Assembly: GCF_020217185.1 (NCBI RefSeq)
Contig: NZ_JAIWNX010000062.1
Span: forward strand, 1 to 10,000
Direction: 5' to 3'
Source: Asticcacaulis sp.
GTDB lineage: Bacteria > Pseudomonadota > Alphaproteobacteria > Caulobacterales > Caulobacteraceae
Length of the DNA stretch: 10,000 nt
Of the stretch, positions 1 to 7,660 are shown one piece after another (the stretch's first letter is position 1; each line of letters begins with the position of its first letter). The position numbers were made by a program, and so were the translations under genes. The notes beneath the pieces were generated by a model. The model worked only from the letters and a program-made list of their open reading frames with translations, was not told the origin of the DNA and did not search any database.

Positions 1-653
1 GGCGGCGGGTTGTTTTCGAAATAGATTTCCGAATAGGCGATGTCGGACAGCACGATCAGGTCGTGCTTTTCGGCGATACGGATGACTTCCTTGTAGAAAT
101 CCAGATCAACCCACTGCGCCGTCGGGTTCGACGGATAGGAGACGATCAGCACCGACGGCGTGGGCACGGAGTGCTTCACCGCGCGCTCAATGCCCGACAG
201 ATATTGCTCCGGAGACAGGGCCGGGACGTGACGGATAACGCCACCGGCCATCAGGAAGCCGAAGGCGTGGATCGGATAGGCCGGGTTGGGGCAGATGACC
301 GTATCGCCGGGGCCGGTAATGGCCATGGCCAGGTTGGCAAAGCCTTCCTTGGAGCCCAGTGTCGCCACGACTTCGGTATCGGGATTGAGCTTCACGCCGT
401 AGCGGCGCTCATAATAGCCCGCCATAGCTTTGCGCAGGCCCTGCACGCCCTTGGACACCGAATAGCCGTGTGTCTTGGGTTTTTTGACCGTCTCGACCAG
501 TTTGTCCACGATATGCGGGGCCGTATCCATGTCGGGATTGCCCATACCGAAGTCGATCACATCGGTGCCGGCTGCGCGCAGACGGGCCTTCACCTTGTTG
601 ACTTCTTCGAAGACATAAGGCGGCAGACGCCGGATACGGTAAAAATCGCGCAT
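1..653 (-). CDS. alaC: Class I/II PLP aminotransferase, AlaC-like (partial, C-terminal part beyond left edge)
   Basis: This is the N-terminal ~217 residues of a fold-type I pyridoxal-phosphate aminotransferase of about 400 residues; the rest, including the PLP-binding lysine, lies outside the window. From memory it follows E. coli AlaC (glutamate-pyruvate transaminase) closely: an N-terminal RLPPYVF motif at 10-15, FGMGNPD around 35-41, a THGYS stretch, GSKEG, PNPAYPIH, and PSNPTAQ with the cofactor/substrate-contacting Asn at about 176. The SDIAYS motif gives the Asp (~204) that pairs with the PLP pyridine nitrogen and the Tyr (~207). The family makes alanine and related amino acids in the cytoplasm, and some members are annotated as LL-diaminopimelate aminotransferases, so the substrate is not certain. 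The ATG at 653 is preceded by CAGGTG as a ribosome-binding site. In related alphaproteobacteria I recall a homoserine dehydrogenase gene next in line, which would lie off the left edge; this cannot be seen here. The family is certain, the symbol less so. Confidence 0.9.
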   Translation of the reverse strand, partial: MRDFYRIRRLPPYVFEEVNKVKARLRAAGTDVIDFGMGNPDMDTAPHIVDKLVETVKKPKTHGYSVSKGVQGLRKAMAGYYERRYGVKLNPDTEVVATLGSKEGFANLAMAITGPGDTVICPNPAYPIHAFGFLMAGGVIRHVPALSPEQYLSGIERAVKHSVPTPSVLIVSYPSNPTAQWVDLDFYKEVIRIAEKHDLIVLSDIAYSEIYFENNPP

Positions 654-714
654 GATTGCACCTGAGAAAAGAACGTGACCGGAGGCGGCCTGAGAGGGGT
701 TGATCGGGGTGAAA

Positions 715-751
715 GACAAAAAGCCCGCAAGGTCGCAACGGACCTGCGGGC
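715..751 (-). terminator. Intrinsic terminator, possibly an attenuator of the aminotransferase
   Basis: Read on the minus strand, a 7-bp GC-rich arm (GCCCGCA) and a further GGTC/GACC arm with one bulged base close around a 6-nt loop. The sequence CTTTTTGTCTTT follows directly. It lies 137 bp beyond the stop codon of the upstream GNAT gene and 62 bp before the aminotransferase start. It could end the GNAT transcript, or sit in the aminotransferase leader as an attenuator if the candidate promoter at 828-856 is real. Confidence 0.75.
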
Positions 752-827
752 CAGACCATATGACTCATCAAACGTCGATTGTCATCCCATGAAAGGCGCT
801 TTTTTCGGAAATTTTTGCGTTGCGTGA

Positions 828-856
828 AAAATAATTTTGCACTTGGCGCGTGTTAA
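828..856 (-). promoter_or_regulatory. Candidate promoter for the aminotransferase
   Basis: On the minus strand TTAACA (856-851), a 17-nt spacer and TATTTT (833-828) resemble a sigma70-type -35/-10 pair, in an AT-rich patch just after the GNAT stop codon. A start near 821 would give a leader of about 170 nt that contains the terminator at 715-751. A perfect TTGACA at 873-868 also occurs but lacks a well-spaced -10. This rests on consensus matching only. Confidence 0.3.
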
Positions 857-887
857 GCCTCTGGCGTGTCAAAGGGCTCTGCGCCTT

Positions 888-1457
888 TTAACGAAACCGC
901 TGGCGGTTTTCGGCCCATTCGGCGGGGGTCTGCCCCCAGATATCGACCGCCACATCGGCATAGGGGGGCGGCAGGCGGCCCGGTCCGCGGTTGGATGACC
1001 CCAGAGCCTGCGCCACGCGCTGAGAGCCGATATTGTCGGGCGCGATGGTGTGGATCACGTCATCCCAGCCCAGAACCTCGAACACATAGTCGATGCAGGC
1101 GGCCGCCGCTTCGGTGGCGTAGCCCTTGCCCTGTGCCGAAGACAACAGGCCCCAGCCGACTTCGCGGGCGGGCCACTGATAGGGATAGAGAGGCCCGATG
1201 CGTCCCACCCACTCACCGGTTGCCTTTTCCAGAACGCTGAACATGTGAAAGCCGTCGAGCGCCCACGCCCCGGCGATGGCGCGCGTCACCCGCCAGGTCA
1301 CGGCATCCGGCGTAACGCCGCCCAGATGCGTCATGACCTTCTCATCGGACTGAAACGCACAAAAGGCCGGAAAATCCTCAGCGACGGGTGGGCGGAGGAT
1401 CAGGCGCGGCGTGTCAAGCGTCGGGCCAAGCGGCGAGGTGGTGGGCAAACGGGTCAT
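888..1457 (-). CDS. GNAT-family N-acetyltransferase (RimJ/RimL type)
   Basis: A complete 189-residue protein with the layout of the RimJ/RimL branch of GNAT acetyltransferases, which transfer acetyl groups from acetyl-CoA to amines, often protein N-termini. LDTPRLILRP (14-23) is the usual first strand of this branch. The stretch REVGWGLLSSAQGKGYATEA (98-117) holds the acetyl-CoA pyrophosphate-binding loop, here Q109-G-K-G-Y-A, followed by TEAA. IAPDNIGSQRVAQALG then matches the family's N-x-x-S-x-R/K-x-x-x-x-x-G segment. Length is normal. The ATG at 1457 has GGGAG only one base upstream, so initiation may be weak or the true start may differ slightly. The gene lies alone between the mdh terminator and the aminotransferase, with 66 bp between its start and the mdh terminator's T-run. 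The substrate cannot be told; a house-keeping or detoxification role is equally possible. Confidence 0.88.
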   Translation of the reverse strand: MTRLPTTSPLGPTLDTPRLILRPPVAEDFPAFCAFQSDEKVMTHLGGVTPDAVTWRVTRAIAGAWALDGFHMFSVLEKATGEWVGRIGPLYPYQWPAREVGWGLLSSAQGKGYATEAAAACIDYVFEVLGWDDVIHTIAPDNIGSQRVAQALGSSNRGPGRLPPPYADVAVDIWGQTPAEWAENRQRFR

Positions 1458-1523
1458 GCTCCCGACTTAACCCCAGCAACCGGCCCTTGCCAGTGACAAA
1501 TCGGTTATCCGAATAGCAGGTAA

Positions 1524-1550
1524 CAAAAAAGGGCCTCCGAAGAGACCCTT
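1524..1550 (-). terminator. Rho-independent terminator of mdh (UUCG tetraloop)
   Basis: On the minus strand AAGGGTCTC, loop TTCG and GAGGCCCTT form a 9-bp stem with one G-U pair, and the run of Ts continues after the stem. A stable UUCG loop plus a U-tract is a canonical intrinsic terminator. It lies about 30 bp after the mdh stop codon and before the GNAT gene, so the two are probably separate transcripts. Confidence 0.92.
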
Positions 1551-1557
1551 TCTGATT

Positions 1558-1577
1558 TCGGAAAATCGGTTTTCCGA
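1558..1577. repeat. Perfect 8-bp inverted repeat just after mdh
   Basis: TCGGAAAA, a 4-nt loop TCGG, and TTTTCCGA form a perfect hairpin beginning 4 bp beyond the mdh stop codon and just upstream of the intrinsic terminator. In RNA it would stack with the terminator as a double 3' hairpin, which may protect the mdh mRNA end. No function is proven by sequence alone. Confidence 0.6.
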
Positions 1578-1580
1578 GGC

Positions 1581-2672
<1,092 letters not shown>

Positions 2673-2680
2673 CTATACAG

Positions 2681-2699
2681 AGGAGGCCTTAATATTTTG
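2681..2699 (+). promoter_or_regulatory. Strong AGGAGG upstream of an alternative TTG start for the HIT gene
   Basis: A perfect AGGAGG (2681-2686) is followed 10 nt later by TTG (2697-2699), in frame with the HIT protein and ten codons before the chosen ATG. Either the protein starts at this TTG, or the motif is fortuitous. If the candidate promoter just upstream is used, the AGGAGG would be at or before the transcript start and could not act. Confidence 0.35.
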
Positions 2700-2726
2700 C
2701 CTTATTCGCCTGCGAAAGACCGACCA

Positions 2727-3155
2727 ATGGCTGAGTTTACCGTTGATCCGCGCATCGAAGCCGCCTCCGTCTGGATTGGCGAGCTGAGCCTGTGTCAGGT
2801 GCGTCTGCAAAAAGATGCGCGCTTCCCGTGGCTGGTGCTTCTGCCGCGCCGGGCGGGCCTGACGGAACTGACTGAGCTGAGCGAGGCCGAGCACGCCCAG
2901 CTACGCGCTGATTTGCATGTGGCCGAACAGATGGTGCGCCGCGCGGCGGAGGTGATGGGGCAGCCGGTCAGCAAGCTCAACATCGCCAATCTCGGCAATA
3001 TTGTCGCGCAACTGCATATCCATGTGATTGCCCGCCACCCGCAGGACGCGGCCTGGCCCGGCCCGGTCTGGGGGTATGGCACGCCGGAAGCCTTTGCCCC
3101 GGCCCAGAAGGCAGAGGTGGTAGAGGCGCTCAAATCCCTTATTGTGCCTGCATGA
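2727..3155 (+). CDS. HIT-family (histidine triad) hydrolase
   Basis: A 142-residue protein of the histidine-triad superfamily, small cytoplasmic nucleotide hydrolases or transferases that act on dinucleoside polyphosphates or nucleoside phosphoramidates. The triad motif is Q95-L-H97-I-H99-V-I, with Gln at the first triad position. By alignment with Hint-type proteins H97 would be the nucleophile. N85 and N88-L-G-N91 lie just before the triad, where the family binds the phosphate. The C-terminal PGPVWG segment is typical of a proteobacterial subgroup often labelled HIT-like or diadenosine tetraphosphate hydrolase. The start was set at ATG 2727, which matches homologues beginning shortly before DPRIEA. 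The ribosome-binding site here is weak, and an in-frame TTG at 2697 with a strong AGGAGG is the alternative. Its last 17 bp overlap the 3' end of the convergent downstream gene. The substrate is not known. Confidence 0.88.
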   Translation: MAEFTVDPRIEAASVWIGELSLCQVRLQKDARFPWLVLLPRRAGLTELTELSEAEHAQLRADLHVAEQMVRRAAEVMGQPVSKLNIANLGNIVAQLHIHVIARHPQDAAWPGPVWGYGTPEAFAPAQKAEVVEALKSLIVPA

Positions 3156-4647
3156 CCACCGGAGTGGCGGTGCCGGCGGGGTCGATCATCTGACCACGCC
3201 AGCGACCGTCGGGTTCGCGGCGCAGATCGAGGCGATAGCGCCCTCGGGAGGAGCCCGACTGATAGTCGAGCGTCAGGCGGTCATCGGCTTGCATGGCGCT
3301 TTCGATCAGGCCGGAGCGGTTAAGACCCACCCCGCCTTGCAGTGAGCGCCACGCCCCATCCACCTGAGCGCCGCCGCCGCGCAGGGCCAGCGACACCAGC
3401 TTGTCCCCCGTGAGCGACGACACCAGCCAGTTGCCTTCCAGATCGCCCGCCCGGCTCTGGCGCGCCAGAAGCCCGGAACGGATGCTGGAATCGTAGCGCA
3501 TCTCCGCACCGGTCTTCTGGCCTTCGTAATCGCGGGCGTAGGCATCGACCGTCACCGCAGCCAGATTGCGCGGTGCGGTAGGCGCTTCAACGGGTTGGCG
3601 CACCGCTTCGGGCACACTCAGAGTCGGGGCATCGGCGGGGGTGGGTGAGGGGGTGACCGGCAGGGAGGTCGCCGCCACGACCTCGGCGGCCTTGTCCGGC
3701 GTCGGCGGGCTGACCGTGCGCGGCTCGACCTTTTCGGCGGTCAGGGTGGCATTGAGGTCAGCCTTGGGGACGGGCGCGGTTTCGGGCTTTACCGTCGCCT
3801 GATAGGGGATGGGGGCCGTCGGAAGGTCCAGCTTGTCTTCGGTCTTCGGCGCAGGCTTTACGGTTTCCGATGAGGCCACAGATGTGGGCGTTGGATTGTG
3901 GGGTACGGGTTGACCGTCCACCTTGATCCTGGCACCGAACAGATCATCGACCGCCTTACCGGCGTCGGTGGTCAGCGCTGACGCGGCCGTTGTGGCGGGG
4001 GGCGTCGCAGGCCTGGGTTTTGGAGTTGGCGTCGTCTGCGCTACGGTCTTGTCTGCCGGTTTGGGGGCGGGGGTCTTGGCAACGGTTTTCGCAGGGGCGC
4101 TCAGGGTGCCGCTCGTGCGGCTGTCGTACTTGTCGCCCTTGTCCGGAATGACATAGGGCGTCCCCTTGGCCGAAGCCGTCGCGGTGACCTTTTCGTCGTT
4201 TTTGACGGTATCCGTCTTTTTGGCGGTTTTGGAGGCTGTCGATTTTTTCGCTTCGGCATCGGCTGTTTGCGTCGGCTTCGATTTGCCGCTCGGCTTACCG
4301 CTCTGCGCCGTCTTTCCCTTTTTCGAGTCCGTCTCGTCCTTCTCAGCGGTCTTTGTTTTCGCTGAGGCCTTTGACTTTGCCGACGGCTTTTCGTTCTCGC
4401 TGACCTTGGCCGTGCCCGTCTTGCTATTGGCGTTGCCCTGCGTTTTGGCCGCGTCCGCCGTTTTGGCCGATTTGGGCGTCGCCTTCGTCTCGGTCTTTGT
4501 CTTTGTCTCACCTTTGGCGGCAGAAGCGGCCTCATCGGCGCGAGCCGTGACACGTGCGGTGGCGGCGGCTGTACCGGCCTGAGCGGACGCCACCGGCAGG
4601 GTGAGGGCCGAAGACAGAAGCAGAACCTTGAGAAGGGGATGGCGCAT
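3139..4647 (-). CDS. Exported protein with Lys/Ala/Thr-rich tract and C-terminal domain (unrecognised)
   Basis: I do not recognise this 502-residue protein. Residues 1-24 look like a Sec signal peptide: RHPLLK, a hydrophobic core LLLSSALTLPVA, and a signal-peptidase I site A-Q-A before G25. Residues about 45-161 are low complexity, rich in Lys, Ala, Thr and Ser, with roughly 29 lysines, like histone H1 or TolA-type spacers. Residues about 165-360 are rich in Pro, Thr and Ala, as in periplasmic or cell-wall-spanning linkers. Residues about 361-502 look folded, with GDLEGNW at 401-407, a RYRLDLR strand, and a pattern of short polar and hydrophobic strands. The C-terminal part is the likely functional domain. 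ATG 4647 was chosen over the upstream in-frame GTG (4674) because it gives a clean signal peptide; neither has a clear ribosome-binding site. It is transcribed away from the sdh operon. A role at the envelope, such as binding anionic polymers, is only an inference. Confidence 0.8.
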   Translation of the reverse strand: MRHPLLKVLLLSSALTLPVASAQAGTAAATARVTARADEAASAAKGETKTKTETKATPKSAKTADAAKTQGNANSKTGTAKVSENEKPSAKSKASAKTKTAEKDETDSKKGKTAQSGKPSGKSKPTQTADAEAKKSTASKTAKKTDTVKNDEKVTATASAKGTPYVIPDKGDKYDSRTSGTLSAPAKTVAKTPAPKPADKTVAQTTPTPKPRPATPPATTAASALTTDAGKAVDDLFGARIKVDGQPVPHNPTPTSVASSETVKPAPKTEDKLDLPTAPIPYQATVKPETAPVPKADLNATLTAEKVEPRTVSPPTPDKAAEVVAATSLPVTPSPTPADAPTLSVPEAVRQPVEAPTAPRNLAAVTVDAYARDYEGQKTGAEMRYDSSIRSGLLARQSRAGDLEGNWLVSSLTGDKLVSLALRGGGAQVDGAWRSLQGGVGLNRSGLIESAMQADDRLTLDYQSGSSRGRYRLDLRREPDGRWRGQMIDPAGTATPVVMQAQ

Positions 4648-4713
4648 AGGCAAACGGGTCACGCTGAAAAACACCTGAACTACACTCTCTAACGCAGGGG
4701 AGACGGAAGTCTG

Positions 4714-4730
4714 TTCGCCAAAAAGGCGAA
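4714..4730. repeat. Small inverted repeat upstream of the exported-protein gene
   Basis: TTCGCC, five As, and GGCGAA form a perfect 6-bp inverted repeat 67 bp upstream of the exported-protein start. It may be an operator or a chance hairpin; there is no T-run typical of a terminator on either side. Confidence 0.35.
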
Positions 4731-4801
4731 ATTATCCCCCCTTACCCAAATCTAAGCGACCAACCGAGGCCGAAATGCGGCAATATGTCACGATGGCGCG
4801 T

Positions 4802-4830
4802 TTGTGAACCGCTCACAATATCGCTAACGT
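4802..4830 (+). promoter_or_regulatory. Operator-like palindrome, possibly within an upstream sdh promoter
   Basis: TTGTGA (4802-4807), 5 nt, and TCACAA (4813-4818) form a perfect 6-bp dyad, resembling sites bound by LacI- or GntR-type repressors; a CRP site would need a 6-nt spacer. The left arm also reads as a -35 (TTGTGAA), with GCTAACGT (4823-4830) 14 nt later as a partial alphaproteobacterial -10. A repressor bound here would cover such a promoter. Confidence 0.35.
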
Positions 4831-4917
4831 ACGATCTGGTTTTCTCTTTTTCGGGCGACATACGTGTCTGAAAAGCCTTCGCGGGCGCAAAAAACACCCC
4901 CCTGACCATGCGCTATG

Positions 4918-4945
4918 TTGACACAGGGACGTCAGGGTCTAAAAA
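4918..4945 (+). promoter_or_regulatory. sdhCp: Probable promoter of the sdhCDAB operon
   Basis: TTGACAC (4918-4924), a 13-nt spacer and TCTAAAAA (4938-4945) fit the Caulobacter housekeeping consensus TTGACGS-N10-14-GCTANAWC well, including a perfect TTGACA. Transcription would begin near 4952, giving an sdhC leader of about 100 nt. This also argues against translation starts at 4908 or 4915, which lie upstream of the transcript. Confidence 0.6.
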
Positions 4946-5052
4946 GCCCCCGAAGACGCGGAAACTTAACCTTTTCCGTGCATCCACAAGTGGGGCCTGC
5001 GCGTACAAGCCTCGCATTGCACACACCGGGTATATCAGGGCCACGCAAGCAC

Positions 5053-5484
5053 ATGTCAAAGCCTCCGTCCACCGAAGCGGCCTATCGTCCGCTCTCTCCG
5101 CACCTTCAGGTGTGGAAATTCCACATCACCATGTTCACCTCGATCCTGCACCGGGCGACCGGCATTGCCTCGGTCGTGGGCGCGGTCATGGTCGCGGCGT
5201 GGCTTCTGGCCATCGGCCTGACGGCATCGGGCCACTGCCCTGAGGCCTACACGCTGTTCCTGTCGTTTGCGGCGTCGCCCTTCGGCCTGTTCGTGTGGTT
5301 CGGCCTGACGCTGGCGGGCTTTATCCACCTGACCGGTGGTCTGCGCCATCTGATCTGGGACATGGGTCTGGGCTTCAGGATTTCGTCGGCCAATGCGCTG
5401 GCCTGGTGGTCGCTGCTGGGCGGTATTGCCCTGACGCTGGCCTTCTGGGCCGTTCTGTTCGCTACGGGCAAGGTGGTACTGTAA
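5053..5484 (+). CDS. sdhC: Succinate dehydrogenase cytochrome b556 subunit (SdhC)
   Basis: The larger of the two membrane anchors of complex II, 143 residues, normal for the family. It opens with the signature RPLSPHLQVW (12-21). The helix-I motif SILHRATG (30-37) supplies Ser30 and Arg34, equivalents of the E. coli SdhC ubiquinone-site Ser27 and Arg31. His92 in the H-x3-G-x-R-H motif (92-99) matches E. coli SdhC His84, the axial ligand of haem b. Three transmembrane helices are visible at about 35-57, 75-97 and 116-138. The ATG at 5053 is supported by the match of residue 12 onward to the family start; the ribosome-binding site is weak. The stop codon overlaps the sdhD start by one base, pointing to translational coupling. 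It is the first gene of the operon. Confidence 0.95.
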   Translation: MSKPPSTEAAYRPLSPHLQVWKFHITMFTSILHRATGIASVVGAVMVAAWLLAIGLTASGHCPEAYTLFLSFAASPFGLFVWFGLTLAGFIHLTGGLRHLIWDMGLGFRISSANALAWWSLLGGIALTLAFWAVLFATGKVVL

Positions 5485-5858
5485 TGGTTGACTCCTATCT
5501 GAAACAACGCTCGGCCAAGGACTGGAAAAAGTCCGAAAAGCACGGCGCGGGTGAATGGCTGGCGGAACGCTGGACCTCGGTCGCCCTGTTTTTCCTGACC
5601 CTGTGGGCTGCCTGGAGCGCCTTCGGTCTGGCCAATCAGGGCTATGAGGCGGCGCTGGCCTTCGTAAAGGTGCCGCTCAATGCCGGGCTTCTGGCCGCGA
5701 CCTTCGTGATCACCATGTGGCACACCTATATGGGCCTGAACGCCAATGTTCTGGACTACTTCCCGAACTCACGCGCGCTGCGCCTTCTCAACCTCCTCTT
5801 CTGTCTGGCTGTTCTCGCTGTGGCGCTGGGCGGCATCTATCTGGCTTTTAAGGCGTAA
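5484..5858 (+). CDS. sdhD: Succinate dehydrogenase membrane anchor subunit (SdhD)
   Basis: A 124-residue inner-membrane protein, the second haem b and quinone-binding anchor of complex II. Three hydrophobic helices lie at about 32-50, 64-85 and 101-122. His80 in TMWHTYMG corresponds to the second haem ligand (E. coli SdhD His71). D91-Y92, eleven residues further on, is the conserved Asp-Tyr pair of the ubiquinone site (E. coli Asp82-Tyr83). The start is ATG 5484, sharing one base with the sdhC stop and preceded by AAGGTGG at 5470-5476; a frame that reads in from 5295 is not the real start. Anchor subunits diverge quickly, but helix spacing, ligands and gene order leave little doubt. The sdhA start follows only 3 bp after the stop codon. 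Confidence 0.94.
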   Translation: MVDSYLKQRSAKDWKKSEKHGAGEWLAERWTSVALFFLTLWAAWSAFGLANQGYEAALAFVKVPLNAGLLAATFVITMWHTYMGLNANVLDYFPNSRALRLLNLLFCLAVLAVALGGIYLAFKA

Positions 5859-5861
5859 CCC

Positions 5862-7646
5862 ATGACCTACAAGATCATTGAACACGAATATGACGTGGTG
5901 GTCGTAGGGGCCGGTGGCGCAGGCCTTCGCGCCGCTCTGGGCTGCGGTCAGTCGGGCCTCAAGACGGCCTGTATCACCAAGGTCTTCCCGACCCGCTCGC
6001 ACACGGTTGCTGCGCAAGGTGGCGTCGCCGCTTCGCTCGGCAATATGGGCGAAGACAAGTGGCAGTGGCACATGTACGACACCGTCAAGGGGTCGGACTG
6101 GCTGGGCGATCAGGACGCCATCGAATACCTCGTCCGCAACGCGCCGGACGCCGTCTATGAGCTGGAACACTGGGGCGTGCCCTTCTCGCGTACCGAAGAC
6201 GGCAAGATCTATCAGCGTCCGTTCGGCGGCATGACCAAGAATTTCGGCGAAGGCCCGGTGCAGCGCACCTGCGCCGCTGCCGACCGTACCGGTCACGCCA
6301 TGCTGCACACCCTGTATGGTCAGTCGCTGAAAGAAGACGTTGAATTCTTCATCGAATATTTCGCGCTCGACCTGATCATGGATGACGGCGTCTGCCGTGG
6401 CGTCACCTGCTGGAAGCTGGACGACGGCACCATCCACGTCTTCCGCGCGCACCTGGTCATCCTCGCCACTGGCGGCTATGGCCGCGCCTACTTCTCGGCG
6501 ACTTCGGCCCATACCTGCACCGGCGACGGTGGCGGCATGGTGTTGCGCGCCGGTCTGCCGCTGCAAGACCTTGAGTTCGTGCAGTTCCACCCGACCGGCA
6601 TCTACGGTTCGGGCTGTCTGATCACCGAAGGCGCGCGCGGCGAAGGCGGTTACCTGACCAATTCGGCCGGTGAACGCTTCATGGAACGCTACGCCCCTTC
6701 GGCCAAGGACCTCGCTTCGCGCGACGTCGTTTCGCGCTCCATGACCATGGAAATCCGTGAAGGCCGCGGTGTGGGGCCGCACAAGGACCACATCTTCCTG
6801 CACCTCGACCACCTGCCGCCCGACCTGCTGCACAAGCGCCTGCCGGGTATCTCGGAATCGGCAAAAATCTTTGCCGGCGTCGATGTGACCAAGGAGCCGA
6901 TCCCGGTCATCCCGACCGTCCACTACAATATGGGCGGTATCCCGACCAACTATCACGGCGAAGTCGTGACGCTGAAGGACGGCAACCCGGATGCCGTGGT
7001 GCCCGGCCTGATGGCTGTCGGTGAAGCGGCCTGCGTCTCGGTGCACGGGGCCAACCGCCTCGGCTCCAACTCGCTGATCGACCTCGTGGTGTTTGGCCGC
7101 GCGGCGGGCAAGCGCGCACCGGAACTGGTCAAGGCCGGCACGCCGCACAAGGACATCGGCAAGTCGGCGGTCGAAGCGCACCTGTCGCGTCTCGACAAGT
7201 TCCGCAACGCCAATGGTCAGGCCCCGACCGCCGATCTGCGCCTCAAAATGCAGCGCGCCATGCAGGAAGACGCTGCCGTCTTCCGCACCGGTGAGACGCT
7301 GGAACAGGGCGTGCGTCGTCTGGACGAAATCTTCAAGGCGTCCAAGGACATCGGCATCAAGGATCGCGGCATGATCTGGAACACCGATCTGCTGGAAGCC
7401 CTGGAATACGACAACCTGATCGCTCAGGCCGTCATCACCGTCAATTCGGCGCTGAACCGTAAGGAATCGCGCGGCGCGCACGCCCGTGAGGACTATCCGA
7501 ACCGTGATGATGAAAACTGGATGAAGCACACCCTGATGTGGCTCGACACCGAAACGGGTCAGGTCACCACGGATTATCGTCCGGTCCACACCTACACGAT
7601 GACCAACGAAATCGCCTATATCGCGCCCAAGGCGCGGGTCTATTAA
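5862..7646 (+). CDS. sdhA: Succinate dehydrogenase flavoprotein subunit (SdhA)
   Basis: The 594-residue catalytic subunit of complex II, on the cytoplasmic face of the inner membrane, oxidises succinate to fumarate and passes electrons through FAD to SdhB. The dinucleotide fold is G16-A-G-G-A-G21. His47 in [10 protein letters not shown] carries the covalent FAD. Active-site residues His243 (HPTGIYG), Arg287 (SRDVVSRS), His354 (TVHYNMGG) and Arg399 ([10 protein letters not shown]) are all present, and numbers are nearly those of the E. coli enzyme. Length is normal. The ATG lies 3 bp after sdhD, with AAGGCG inside the end of sdhD as ribosome-binding site. No sdhE-type flavinylation factor is seen in this window, so it must be encoded elsewhere. 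Long reading frames antisense to this gene are composition artefacts. Confidence 0.99.
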   Translation: MTYKIIEHEYDVVVVGAGGAGLRAALGCGQSGLKTACITKVFPTRSHTVAAQGGVAASLGNMGEDKWQWHMYDTVKGSDWLGDQDAIEYLVRNAPDAVYELEHWGVPFSRTEDGKIYQRPFGGMTKNFGEGPVQRTCAAADRTGHAMLHTLYGQSLKEDVEFFIEYFALDLIMDDGVCRGVTCWKLDDGTIHVFRAHLVILATGGYGRAYFSATSAHTCTGDGGGMVLRAGLPLQDLEFVQFHPTGIYGSGCLITEGARGEGGYLTNSAGERFMERYAPSAKDLASRDVVSRSMTMEIREGRGVGPHKDHIFLHLDHLPPDLLHKRLPGISESAKIFAGVDVTKEPIPVIPTVHYNMGGIPTNYHGEVVTLKDGNPDAVVPGLMAVGEAACVSVHGANRLGSNSLIDLVVFGRAAGKRAPELVKAGTPHKDIGKSAVEAHLSRLDKFRNANGQAPTADLRLKMQRAMQEDAAVFRTGETLEQGVRRLDEIFKASKDIGIKDRGMIWNTDLLEALEYDNLIAQAVITVNSALNRKESRGAHAREDYPNRDDENWMKHTLMWLDTETGQVTTDYRPVHTYTMTNEIAYIAPKARVY

Positions 7647-7660
7647 GGGGAGAATGGAAC

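Larger units (their letters stand above)
4648..5052. other. 405-bp divergent intergenic region upstream of sdhC
   Basis: No convincing gene lies here. Reading frames entering sdhC from 4908 and 4915 have compositions unlike coding sequence and begin upstream of the best promoter. The region holds a small hairpin near the exported-protein gene (4714-4730), a palindrome (4802-4818) and the likely main sdh promoter (4918-4945). The leader from about 4952 to 5052 shows no obvious riboswitch or terminator. Confidence 0.75.

Noticed and set aside
63..665. A 200-codon plus-strand frame at the left end
   Set aside because: It is antisense to the aminotransferase, whose minus-strand reading shows a clear family match.
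409..771. A minus-strand open frame starting at TTG 771, considered as a leader peptide
   Set aside because: It runs deep into the aminotransferase gene out of frame, has no ribosome-binding site, and contains no run of regulatory codons near the terminator.
4101..4553. An arginine-rich frame inside the exported-protein gene
   Set aside because: It is the frame-shifted reading of the lysine-rich tract; the main frame has the signal peptide and the C-terminal domain.
4908..5052. Upstream starts for sdhC near 4908 and 4915
   Set aside because: They precede the probable promoter at 4918-4945, and the extra residues do not belong to the SdhC family. 4908 is also in another frame.
5769..7589. 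A 606-codon open frame antisense to sdhA
   Set aside because: It mirrors the wobble bias of a GC-rich gene whose sense strand encodes a complete SdhA with all catalytic residues. The translated product resembles no family I know.
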